Positions 12,331 through 48,506 of a DNA stretch of 64,000 nt are shown here, piece by piece. The notes beneath the pieces are model-generated. The model worked only from the letters and a program-made list of their open reading frames with translations, did not search any database and was not told where the DNA came from. A program made the position numbers and the translations under genes. Position 1 is the first letter of the stretch. Every line of letters begins with the position of its first letter. Location of the stretch: the NCBI RefSeq assembly GCF_037975245.1, contig NC_092581.1, positions 19,554,303 to 19,618,302 on the forward strand, in the 5' to 3' direction. Source of the DNA: Apostichopus japonicus (Eukaryota; Echinodermata; Holothuroidea; Aspidochirotida; Stichopodidae).

Positions 12331-14770
12331 TTATCATAATAAAATAACACTAATTTGCAACAAAGATGAACTTTTAACTATAGACAACAAAATTGATTTA
12401 AGAAAAAGCGTGTTTTATAAAATGCAAATGAGATAGGAGATGTGTCACACACACTCTACCCCACCCCACCTCCCACACCACCCTCCCCCACCCCCTACTG
12501 AAAAGGAAAAATTCTACAGCAAGGTAGCAAAACATGTAACAAACGCTGGCCGATAGAACTGCGTGCACACACTGAATATATCAACAACGCGCCTCGTCTA
12601 ATGCAAACGTTGAACTTAACGAAAGGTTACAGGGCTGATAAAAAAAATAGGTTCAAGTATTAGATGATCTGGGATAAGATGTCAATTTTAAATTGACGCA
12701 TCTAGAAGAGTTGGTAGGGGTTACCTATCATTTACAATTGATGTTATTACCTTACATAGCTGATATTAATAATACGGGCTCGGATAGCACAGGTAAAATA
12801 TTTCCACTGTGACGCCTATAAAGGTATAGCTTATGAAAACAATAAAACAGAATTGATTAGCTCTTAACAGCAGATGTGCCTTATTTGCGTAGATGGGGTC
12901 TTGACGAACGTTACGTTGCTGTTTTATTAAGTTATTAAAGGAGAAACAAACCAAGCTATCATCTTGACTTTCTTTGACATAGATCTTTCTGAAGAACAAA
13001 AGATTTAAAAGATTGTATCTGGAAGCTACCATTTTGTAAATCTGTGATGTCGTAACACCACTAGGATCTGAGACCTTTTAATAAACCTATTAAAAAATAA
13101 ATATACATTGTCATAAACATGTAACAAACTGAATGGATTTCTCTAATTCGACTGGAAAATGATAATATTCAAGTATATCTTTGTCATTGTTTGATGTAAA
13201 AGTAAACTTTGCGAGGTAATCTTATAGGCTACCGTCGTTTGTATTCAACCGCTCTTAATTTGTAGAGTTAGTCTAGTAAGGTATGTTCGTTACTATCATC
13301 CCTATTGAGAAAATGTATTCCACTAGCTTGTTAATATATTGACAGCATTGTATAGGGAGTCGGGGAAGCATAATGGGGGTGGGGGGTGGGGGAGGGGTCA
13401 CTACCCTCTCGCCTGTCAGGTCAAATACTACACATGACTACTGTCTCACCTGTTCACCTTTGGAATGAAACTCTCTGCCTCTGTGTATTCTTACGACAGA
13501 TGAGAGAGTAATGGTCACGATTTCCCCCTCCCATTTGACGAGGGGGTGCCGTTGGTATCAAACAACCCGTTAGAAGAGAACTGTTATTTTGAATAAACGA
13601 GTAAGTGCAACTGCGTGAAATATCTGTGTAAGTTTTAAAAATATGCGTGTGTGTATGTATTTTAGATCCTCCCGGCTGCAAGCAGGAACTCGCGAAGAAA
13701 CCTCTTTGTCTTATCAAAGCCGCAAGCTGACCGAAGTCAGTCTCTTAGATTCATATTTAACGTCCATGATTATGAATTGTCAGTTGTCAACAACTCTGTA
13801 ACTGGACGACATACATAAATCTTGGCGTGACTCTATAACTGGGACCTTATGGTCGAAAGGCACTGGCGTTAACATTTAGGAGAGGATGTGAAGGAGGGGT
13901 AAAAGAGGGGGGGGGGGTATAATTGAAGCCCATCCATACTAAAACAGGAAGTACGTCTCTGCACTTCAACAAGTAGTTATGATATGATTAACCATGTTCT
14001 TCGCATGGTGTTGTAAAACACAACAAAACATGTTGACTCGATTATGTTATAAATGTAACATACCTTAATTGTATCTTAAGTTACATCGAGAAACATACTT
14101 GGTTGGTTCTCTTCTCTAATCTTTCGACATAATATATTGTCTGTCCTCGGTATTTTCTAGATCATTTGGTGTCGCTAACCCCCTCTTCGTGCTCAGCCAC
14201 ACGTTTCTTTGACTCGTTTATGACATTCTTAGATGTCAAAAAAAAAATGACAAATATCTTCATTAAACCTAAAATATCCGTTTTGTTGTGATGTTTGCTA
14301 GTAAATTGTGTTATCATTTGACGGTATGTTAACTGTTATATGATATCATGTTAGAGTATTCATTTTCATTGCAACACTCAATGTAACCCATCTATCGCTG
14401 AAATGATCTGTCATCATAATAGAAGGTTGCACGCTACAATTGACACACCCCTATGACATGTTAAAACAACATGGCTATTTTGACAGCGGATGATACATAT
14501 AGCAGTAATGTTGTTTGATCAAAATTCTATAAAAACGTCTATCAATCTTTTATGTTAGGAATAAAATGTGTAAAATGAAACCAAACATACTGAAAATGTT
14601 CCTTACCGTGAACATACCCAGACAGGGTTCACTATATGACATACATTGCTGAGTCGTAAAAAGGTTGAAACAACGAGCAAGGAATTGATATCTTTAACTA
14701 ACTATCGTTGCTAATCTTTAACAAATCAGAAAAAATCATGGAAGTGGGAGGAAGATGGATGTGGAGGAAA
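12331..14770. other. No supported gene
   Basis: Non-coding. Contains one copy of the dispersed repeat shared with 21340-21475 (about 12990-13085) and poly-G tracts near 13380 and 13905. Confidence 0.6.
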
Positions 14771-15204
14771 GGAGAGGAGAGGAGAGGAGAGGAGAGGAGA
14801 GGAGAGGAGAGGAGAGGAGAGGAGAGGAGAGGAGAGGAGAGGAGAGGAGAGGAGAGGAGAGGAGAGGAGAGGAGAGGAGAGGAGAGGAGAGGAGAGGAGA
14901 GGAGAGGAGAGGAGAGGAGAGGAGAGGAGAGGAGAGGAGAGGAGAGGAGAGGAGAGGAGAGGAGAGGAGAGGAGAGGAGAGGAGAGGAGAGGAGAGGAGA
15001 GGAGAGGAGAGGAGAGGAGAGGAGAGGAGAGGAGAGGAGAGGAGAGGAGAGGAGAGGAGAGGAGAGGAGAGGAGAGGAGAGGAGAGGAGAGGAGAGGAGA
15101 GGAGAGGAGAGGAGAGGAGAGGAGAGGAGAGGAGAGGAGAGGAGAGGAGAGGAGAGGAGAGGAGAGGAGAGGAGAGGAGAGGAGAGGAGAGGAGAGGAGA
15201 GGAG
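14771..15204. repeat. (GGAGA)n microsatellite, about 87 units
   Basis: 434 bp of uninterrupted GGAGA, a polypurine/polypyrimidine strand bias. Open frames on both strands are artefacts of a repeat without stop codons. Confidence 0.97.
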
Positions 15205-18200
15205 CTTTTACCATGTATAACATATAAATCTTTCAGTACAAGTTGTTATATTTCTTTCTTTTTTGGTTATTTATATTTGTGAACCATGTTCTCATCTTCA
15301 CGCGGGGATAGGTGAGGGCAGGGGGTGTGGGGTGGGTGTATATACAGTATTTTAATGGGTTTCTTAGACACCAGTTGATAAGAATTGATTCAATTCGAAT
15401 AATGATGACTTGTTCCTTGGTTGATTTCCGAACAACTAACATAATTCAGACAACACTCAATAATTCAAACAGCTCAGCGGCGCGTAAACACGTTGTCATT
15501 CGATTGTTTTTAACCGCAAATGTTGAAACTTCAAAGATAACTATAGTACAAATTATACTTGTGGAAAGAGAACTTAAACATGTTACAATTCTCAGATATA
15601 ATTAGGTTCGTAGCCAAGGAATAGAAGATCTGGAGGCATCCTACTTTATTAGCTTTTTTTTCATTTCTTAAATATTTTAGTATATCCAAACTCGATCAAT
15701 ACGTGTACAAGTCGAGGCTGTCGTGCTATCACTTGTACACGTCACATGATCACCTCGACATGTAGGGGGAGCGGGGGCGGAGAGGGGGGCGGATCGAGTG
15801 GAGGAACTTTTCTGTATGTATGTTTGAGTTTACTTGTTTTGTTCGTGCATAATCTTACCACAAAAGCCGGACTTACTCCCATTTGGACCGGCCTGTACGA
15901 ACCCCAAATCTCTCACTGAGCCCTCGGCTTCAGCCCTTATTGTTACATGCAAATTAGGCATGTAGGCGTGGCTAGATACATCTGCTATATGATAAAGAGG
16001 GTAACAGGTGCAGGGACAGCGAATTACAGTTGTAACATTACTGTAGCAACGATATTACCAGGAATAATGGAATAATACTTGAAAAGGGAATAGACTCAAA
16101 CATTCGTTAACCAAACAATAAACTATAACATTGCAGAAATATGCAGGACATATTTTTTCTCTGAGCTGGATTTAAAAATTTAAACTCTCTTATTGGAAGC
16201 GGTGGCCAATTGATGGAAATAGTCATGGTAAATATCTTCTTTATAGGTTAAGGGGTATCAGTTTATGTGTGAGTCAGACTTGGAGCACGAGTACAACAGT
16301 AAGAATGTTAGTACAAATAGAGTCCCTCTTAGCATGTGCACGAGTGTGATCTACAAGGCTATATAACCGCGAGTACTACCGGAGTACCAAATCGTGTTAT
16401 ATACTAGTATTCATTATGCCCTTAGTACTCATACCAAGAGTTTGAGTACAAATCCATCGAGGGGTGTACGAGTACAGATGTCTGTGTTATAGAATGCGAG
16501 TACCAAGCATGGAACTATTGCATAATAACCCCATGATACGAATACGGACTTACCACAACACGTCTTGTGCATGTGGCTAATAACAATGACGTAGAAATGG
16601 ATAGGCACAAGTCGACATGAAATATCAAGATTTAAACGTAAACTAGGGTGAATACCTCCCTCTCCCTCAACCCCGCCCCTCCTCCACCTCTCTCTCTCCC
16701 TGTACATATATGTTGCAAACATAAAGTACTTTGTGGTTCCGATGCTCCATCGGAACCTATGCAGTCAAGTTGGCGTATGTTTGTATTTGTGTGTGTTTGT
16801 GACGCATTTGGTTCCCATCTCATAAATATTAATGAATTATACCATTAATATTCATCAAATTGCAAGAAATGGCTTTTAAACACAAGACAAGAACCAAATG
16901 TTCCATGGTTTTTCATCTTTGATATATTAGGGTTGTCACACTACATTCATGCAGTCAACCGTATCATGTTTTTTGTGTGCATATCACGCATATTAATCAG
17001 TAAAATAACATTCCTAATCAGATATCTCTGAAATAGTATGTCCATTTAGCTTTAAACATATATGTATTTGGATAATACAATGTAAGTACAGTTTATAAAT
17101 TCCGTACATCGTTATGAGAACATAAAATTTGACCTCATTAATATTCATGCATGTATCTGTTTTTATACAATGTCACTAAATATACTTTGTCAACATGACA
17201 ATTGATTCCTGGTCCCTCCTTTACATGTTACAGAATTAGTCAATAGATAATCCCTCTTCATATTAGTGTGCACAAGTTCATGTATATTAACATGTATGGC
17301 TTACCACACTATGAATATGTTTGGGTATCGGAACCACTAAACGATTTCTGGTATTTACAGTTTTGCCAAAGGGTGTAATTTGACTTACATTTTTAAGCTC
17401 CTTCAGTATATCAAAATTTGCATCATATTGAAATCGATACTATAGTTGGAAGACATCCAAGCAGTTTAGATTTAGAACCCCATAGAAACCAAAACGTTTT
17501 ATTGCATGAAACGTCACATAGACAAATCTAAGAGGGTCAAGAATATCTATGTCAGATTTTTGGTTAAAAATATCGATCGACGTTTCACGTTTAGTTGTAC
17601 TTTTTTCACCTAATTTTCAATGGAATTTTTCGTGATCATTAATTGTGTAAAAAAAGAAGAAGAGGAGTAAATCAGCCACTATCTAACAGGTTATTTTGTT
17701 ACAGTAAAATGTCTACGGGGTTGATATTAATTGCAAAACGGCGGGGAGGGAAAGATTTCCGTTTGATGTTTGAAACTCTCACCTTTCGAGAGGAGACAAA
17801 TATTGGCCAACTGTCAATATCAATAAGAAAACCAAGTGACAGGCATTTTTTGGCTGCTTGTGTTCAAACGCCTTTGAGGAAGATTATAAACTCGGAGGGA
17901 AAAGGAGAGATTGGACGAGTGGGCGTCACATCATCAAGGATTTAACCTAAAAATAAAACAGGCAATATATAACATTTCTAATGGTACGCGTAGCTAATAC
18001 TGAGAGCAATAAAAATAAAAAAGGGTTAGGTTAAAAACACCTTTTTTTTGGGGGGGGGGGGGGCTTTTTGCTTTTGCATTTTTCACGACAATTTCTTCCG
18101 GTATAAGTTTACCAAAACTTCCAAACACTAGGCCTAGCTCTAGATATCTAAAAGTTAAGACAGATCTGCTACATATTATCACGAAAATAACTTCGTCAAG

Positions 18201-20030
18201 CCGCAAAAATAACGTAGCCTAATAATGGCGTTCAGACACTTTTGATCATAATAGAATTATTCCTGTGAATACAAAAGGGACATTTTAAATATTTTAAGTA
18301 TTAAAATATGCGATTTTGTTTCTTTTTTAATTTGATGAAACTTGACGTACCGGAGGGGGATCCATGATTTTATTAAGAAGGGGGGGGGGTAGGGGGTTGG
18401 GGTGGCAGAAATTCAGTTAAGATCCACACATATTGTATTGTGTGAATTAAGTTTTACAGCGAGCATAAACTCGCCTGCGCTGGAAAATAGATGTGAATGC
18501 TCAGACTGGACGTGGAGGGTTATACGAAAGTAATTCGATTTACATAGGTGACAAGAAGAACAAATTCACAATTTTTAACATAATGTTCAATTTCGTCGAA
18601 TTTATTGATTGATTCTTCTTTTTTCTTTTTTTTTCAAAAAAGAAATCAATCGACGCATTCTTTTATATAAGTGCGTTAATAGTCTAAATATTTACCAACA
18701 GTGAAAAATAAATTTGGTACAGTATATTAGAATACGACCTGTTAAAATAGAAGAGCTAAATATAATCGTAGGTGGTCAGTCAAGATCCGAAATATCAGCG
18801 TGAAACAAATGTCTAAATTTTACCCAAAATAAATGTGCTTGGAGAAGGATTCCATATAAGGCAAATAATAAAATGATGTAAAGTGGCAGTATAATACTGA
18901 CATGTGTGACCATTTTCTGAATTTTGTAGCATATTTGCATAATTACATAATAGTAGGTTAACAACCACACTGCGGCATGTCAACGAACGATAAATGATAT
19001 AAGATACCAAAATTAAAAGATAAGAGGAGACAGATTCTCCTTCCTTCCTGTGATGCCAAATTTCTAGTGAATGAAGAGAAAACTGAAAAATCAGAAAATA
19101 TATCACTTATTCATTTGCTATTTCCTTTTTTGCTAGATTCTACATCTTGTTAGGAGTTATGTAAACCAATGCCCCCTACCTCAGCCGCTACTCCACTACG
19201 CCCTCCCACCCCACCAACCCCCCCACCCCACCAAACCCGCACCCCGCCCTCACCCACAAGCTCTCATCACAAATTCCGCCATTTAGTAAGACAATATGTT
19301 GAAATAATTTTATAAATCAAAGGATGCAGTAAACATTTGGCACATGAATATGCATAAGCTACCAGCTTAAGCATAAGATCAATGAATAATTCAAATTTAA
19401 ATTTTGAGTCACGAGAGACTGGGACCAATGTCCACAGTCATGGGTTTACTGAGCTCGTACTGTCCACTCAATGATACACACATTTTGGGAGGCTAATCTT
19501 TCACCATTAAACTACTAGTATCAACTTGAACCCAATGGTTGAATGCACACTTGGTACTATATAAACCTGCCAGGTAACTGCGGTAGCCTTTGAAGCAAAG
19601 TGTGAATAAGCCGTCCCGCTAACCTTGAAAATAATATCGGCTTATTTACTGTCATAATATAACACACCACGCTAATTACCTGTGTTGTTGTGTGTTTAAT
19701 GTGCGTAATTAACAAGGAAGAAACTTCTCCGCAAAAAGGTGACAATACTAACGGTGAATCCGCGATTACAACAAAGGACAGACAAAAATTCCCAAGGAAG
19801 GATCCTTTGAAATACCTTCCTTCTTGGCTAAGAAAAATACCCTGTTGTTTCCTATAGCGACATGATATTATCAAAACATTCCTAGGTAAGGCAGCTGCTA
19901 TTCGTTGAAAGGGTTACAGTTCTTTTAGCGAAATGGAAGGGCTTTATTAACATCAACTCAGATGCTAAGAGCATGCTATATATTACCCTATAGGACAACA
20001 GTAAGGCCACAACTCATACCCGCAGAATAT
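15205..20030. other. No supported gene downstream of copy L
   Basis: AT-rich. Apart from the GAGTAC cluster and poly-G/C tracts (18050, 18380, 19200), I see no exon-like segment with convincing splice sites. Confidence 0.55.
16256..16530. repeat. Cluster of degenerate GAGTAC motifs
   Basis: GAGTAC/TAGTAC/GTACTC-like hexamers recur irregularly. Similar clusters in the opposite sense occur at about 29300-29410 and 35210-35450. Confidence 0.45.
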
Positions 20031-20036
20031 TTTATT
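20031..20036 (-). terminator. Candidate polyadenylation signal for copy L
   Basis: AATAAA on the minus strand, about 820 nt after the copy L stop. A further AATAAA lies near 19942-19947. The motif is common in AT-rich DNA, so this is only a candidate. Confidence 0.3.
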
Positions 20037-20855
20037 CATGGCGAGGAGAAATTTCGGCCCACCTTCTTGTACTGATATAAGATATGGGCTTAGGCTTGAA
20101 TATCCTACCGGTCTACCCTACATATTACCCATTCAAGGTATAGTAAGATTTTCGTTAACGTTGTCCCTTTGCTACAACTAATATATCTCTCCGAGCTCAT
20201 GAATGAAATGATTTGATAACCCCTGGCCTATAGGACCTGTTCACAAGTTACTTAATAGATTTAACACTGAACTTCACGTTTAACAATGTTTACGAGATCA
20301 AATCACCAGTGTAAACGTAGTTCAGATGCAGATCGAATTCGGAGATGAAACCAACTGGCAGGGTTGACCATGTATATAGTTCATAATCAGTAGTGTATGT
20401 GTAAACACTCTAAGAACCAACTGTGACCTTGGGTCAAAGGTCATCTTTGTAATAGTCTAGAGAGAGTATATAGTTTATACAATATGGAATGTATTATGTA
20501 ATTGTGTTACATGTAATCTATATGTGACCAGCAATGTTTCAGTTACTCTGAAACCAGACTCGTAGTTAGTAAACGAAAATACCCCCCCCCCCTCTTGCTC
20601 CTTCCCCAACCAACTCAGTCAAAATACCAAAATGGTTGGAAAAAGTCTCAACAACATTGCTAATTGGAACATAAGTTATTCCAGTTTGAAAAGTTGTTAA
20701 CATGAGAAAGATAACATCAGCAAATACCCCCTAAAAAATGATATAAGTTTAGAATCACCGTAAAGAAGGCTATCATATTATGAATTTCGTAACCATGGTA
20801 ATATAGAGTTGTTTTTTCAGAGTATTGGCCAAACGTGGACCAACGTTCGCCATAC

Positions 20856-44374
<23,519 letters not shown>

Positions 44375-47259
44375 ATTACTTTTATTGAGGAGACTAATAG
44401 AGCCACTAACAAAGGTATTAGTAATATTTACACATATGCAAATGGCGGATCCAGAAAGAAAGGTATTGGTTGCTATCGAAATAACAGTGAATAAGAAAGC
44501 ACCGGCAATAAGTAATTACCGTATGACAGGCTATTTTAACATCTAGACCTCTTTTGTACATGCGATTGGTCAATCTAGTCCTCATGAATAAGCGCATGCA
44601 ATTAGTTAGCTGTTTCATAAAATTTTTGTTTCATAAAATAGACGTTATTTTCATTCTAAATCAGTCTTCTTCCTTGAAATGTCTTTTAGGCTTACTTTTA
44701 CTACGAAAGAAGGGATAACAATGATTAGACCCGAGCACCATGGTGCCCCAATGATGCCCCTCAATGGAGCCCTTTTTGTATACTTTTGGTCATCATTCTT
44801 ATCAATATTGTTGTTGTTGTTGTTATTGTAGTGAATGTTTGCCAAATGTCAATCTATACCAGATTAATGAGCTTGTCTTGGACAATTTCATGAATGTCTC
44901 AATCACAAGGTTGTAAATGCCGAAAGCTACATTTATGGAACATCAACAAAAGGTTGTCGCAGCATTCCGAATTCCGTTGCTTAGGAAAAGTAACAGACGG
45001 CGAGATTATAGTTGGTAGTATTCATTGTGTTGCAATTGCAAACAAACTTTGAATGTTCAGTATGTTTTAACTTTCATGTTATAAATTTCTAAACATAGTT
45101 TGATGTTGAGAAAGTAAAGAAAAAAATACATATTATTGTTGGGTAGGGCTAACATGTAGCTATAATTCATGGCCAATTGTATGAACATGTTTGACTTTTG
45201 AAAATCATAACTATTAATCGTATATAACGACCGAATTTTCGGGTAAACATTTAAGTTGTTCATCGGGTAGCGGAACATCTATTTCCCAGTCTCATTCTGA
45301 CTCTAATTGAGTACGGTTACCCAGTTCGTCAGGCATATACACGTTGGATTTTCTCAGGGCCGTAATCTCCTGTTGTTCTATCTTACGTGGGCGTCTGGGT
45401 GGATTTACAGCATATTTAAAATATGTCCGGACTTTTTTTTTATAGATGCTTCGGACCAAGTTGTGATACATACAGTAAACAAATTTCTCGGCGGTTTCTT
45501 GAACATTTAACTACTCCCATTTAAACACACTGATGGGGAGACACATTTTGATTAATAAAAAATCCTTTCATAATTGGTTCTGATTACAAGATTAGAGACA
45601 AAGACAAGTCGGAGTTTGGCCCCACACCTACTCTAATCATTACCTCCAACCCACCCCCCCCCCCAATAATAATAAAATAATCCAATGAAGTCCCTTTTTC
45701 CCAACAAAGGGGAGGGCCGGGGGATCTCAAGTTAACCCCCCCCCCCCAAGTCGCGTCAACCATTCGTCCTACAAAATATGGTAATCCTATCTTACAAAAA
45801 CTGTAAAACCACTGTAGGCATATTACCCATGGGTTTGATTTGAATAGAATTGCTAATCCCAAATGGCCTCATCCATTGAACTGGACAAAAAATTTCTAAA
45901 GTCATATTTAATTCAACGATAAAAATAACATTTCATCAGTATTCAGAAAGTATTGCTTACAAATTCAATAATAATACCCTCTGGGTATTTTTATTTTGCA
46001 TGCACGAATTGATTCAACTTTAAACATAAATTGAGTAGTTTGTTCGTTCACTGGAAGTGTCTCCTCGTTTGGTAAACGCAATGTTCTTGCAAGGGTATAC
46101 AGGGGGAGGGGGGTTGTTATGATAATATCTAAACTGATCCAAAATTGACCCGAGAAGCGAATGCAAAGTTTTTTATTATTTGAATTGGGAGGTAGAATAA
46201 CAACTGTAATCCGAGTCATATATAGGATGTAATCAGAGGCGTATATGTACCGTAAATACGGGGCGAGAATGATTTGTTAGACCTAGTATTAATTTTTTGA
46301 CAAAAATAATAACAGAGCAATCCATGGAATTGCAGATCTCATCTCCTCCTACGGCGGAAGTGATTGCTGGGTGACTTCTGAATTCATCTGTCTGGTTGCC
46401 ATCTTTGTTAATAGGCTGGAATCCAGTTTTTTAATGTATAGTTTAGTTTGAAGTTGAGTAGAAAACGATATTACCTTACTATTAATTGTTGTCTCAGCAA
46501 GGTATCAAGTTTGGGCCAATTTCACCTCTGACCTACATTGTTCTTTCGTCCTAACCCTCAACTTCCAAAAAGGACTATTCTAGAATTTGTCTCATCAATC
46601 TCTACGTATATGGTTTAGGTTTATGGGCTTCTTCCTACAAGAAGTCAAGTTTGATTATAACAAGTACGGGAGATAAGGTATTGGGCAGAATGATTTATAT
46701 AGCCTATAGTATATGTTCCTTATAGGCCTACTGTTTATTATAGCGATGTTTTACATACGTACCGCTATTTCGATAGTTATTTCAGTATCTACTTACCCTT
46801 CATTACCGCCCGACAACCACTCCCATCCCCCCCGCCCCCCTCCCCCCTTTCTCCCTTTCCAGAACTCCTGGATCCGTCACTGCATAGCCTACATGTGAAG
46901 TTTATTACAATTCAATAACCACAAAGGGCACTAATTTCGGGCACAAATACTGCTCCTCCCCCCCCCTCCCCACGTCGCCCCTCTCCCAACTCCCTTTTGC
47001 CAGAAGCACTTAATCATTCCTTCACTATAACCATGGAGGTCTGTTTTACCTCCATGGTTTTATGTCCTCAACTCGCTCAGTTGTTATTAACTGTTGACGA
47101 CGGACTGCTCATATTTTGTACAGTGAAAGTCCAGGGAGCTTCCTATGGTGGTATTATTACCTGAATGATGATACTGCTTGCTTCAATAAAGTTAAACTTG
47201 GTATTAAAAAATAAATTAATAAATAAAGACCCTCTCTAATGAGACAGTCAATGACATAC
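44375..47259. other. Region upstream of copy L
   Basis: Expected to hold the copy L promoter and 5' UTR, but no reliable core element was identified. Contains poly-C/G tracts near 45660, 45740 and 46830 and a transposon-end relic (CTGGATCCGTCACTG at 46866-46880). Confidence 0.5.
47029..47059. repeat. 12-bp perfect hairpin
   Basis: AACCATGGAGGT (47029-47040) and ACCTCCATGGTT (47048-47059) around a 7-base loop. No direct-repeat flanks seen; origin unknown. Confidence 0.6.
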
Positions 47260-47440
47260 CTGAAAACGCGACGAGATATGAAACAAGTTTCTCCATTATC
47301 GTGTAGCGTTAAAGCGACAACCGTAGCTGCACCCAGGGATCTGTTAAAAACCTGACCAAGATATGTACTGACACCTGCTCGATAGCGTCTTCCTGTTACA
47401 TGTTCGGAAACACACGTTCCACTGCCATGACCTTCTGACA
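47260..47440 (-). CDS. Candidate coding exon between the two peptidase genes, unrecognised
   Basis: 181 nt with acceptor ttttttatcttcag and donor TTTTCAG|gtatgt, open in one frame (59 codons), for example GHGSGTCVSEHVTGRRYRAG and SLGAATVVALTLHDNGETCF. Two cysteines and many Ser/Thr/Gly would suit an extracellular protein. It does not match any part of aminopeptidase P and lies 2.9 kb upstream of the copy L start, so it is either an exon of another gene or a chance open frame. Confidence 0.35.
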
Positions 47441-47880
47441 CTGAAGATAAAAAATATGTCTGGTTAAAAAATATCAAAACTGGAATTTGTGGTTACGATA
47501 ATCGGAACCACTCTGTTCATGGAGGATCGGTTATAATTAGTATGATAATATACTGGTTAAAGGTTACATGTCAGTATGGTAATATCAAACTATCAAGTTA
47601 CTTTAAATATCATTAAAAATAAATACGATACCGTTCATGAGTTTATGAATCTACAGACGAAGGGAGCTGCAACCTTATGTTTCGATTTGTATAGGCTAGC
47701 CCTTGTATTTAGGTTTTGTGCAGATTAATTTGAGAACGGTTGATACAAAGGCAATAGTTGGTTTAGGCATAATCCTCCTCCTAAATATAACCCAGGTTCT
47801 CTAAGATGAACCTTTTTAGCAAATGGCAAACATTGCTTAGGCTACATGATTACTGAGCCAACATCCTACCTTCAACCAGG

Positions 47881-48506
47881 TTCCGATGTTTGAAGGGATA
47901 TTCCGATGTTTGAAGAGATATTCTGATGTTTAAAGAGATATTTCGGTGTTTGAAGGAATATCCGGTATCTGGAGGGATGTTTCTGTGTTTGAATGAATGT
48001 TACGGCGTTTGAAGGGATATTCTGATGTTTGAATGAATGTTACGGTGTTTGAAGGGATATTCTGATGTTTAAAGGGATATAACGATGTTTGAATGAATGT
48101 TACGGTGTTTGAAGGGATATTCTGATGTTTGAAGGGATATTCCGATGTTTGAATGAATGTTACGGTGTTTGAAGGGATATTCCGATGTTTGAAGGTATAT
48201 TTCGGTATTTGAAGAGATATTCTGATGTCTAAAGGGATATTCTGATGTTTAAAGGGATATTTCCATGTTCAAAGGGATATTCCGATGCATGAAGCTGATT
48301 GCTAGGGATATTCCGATGTTTGCAGGGATATTACGATGTTTGAAGGGATATTACGATGTTTGAAAGGAAATTCCGATGTTTGAATGGATGCTTAGGTGTT
48401 TGAAGGGATATTCCGATGCCCTAAGCTGATTGCTGGGTAATTCCGATGTTTAAAGGGATGTTTCGGTGTTTTAATGGATGTTTCGGTGTTTGAAGCTGAT
48501 TGCTGG
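47881..48506. repeat. 20-bp minisatellite with a higher-order pattern
   Basis: Variants of GATATTCCGATGTTTGAAGG. A second motif, AAGCTGATTGCT, interrupts it at about 48290, 48422 and 48494, indicating duplicated blocks. Confidence 0.9.

Noticed and set aside
14708-15282. 165-175 codon frames on both strands (EERRG and LLSSP repeats)
   Set aside because: Products of the (GGAGA)n microsatellite; frames are open on both strands simply because the repeat contains no stop.
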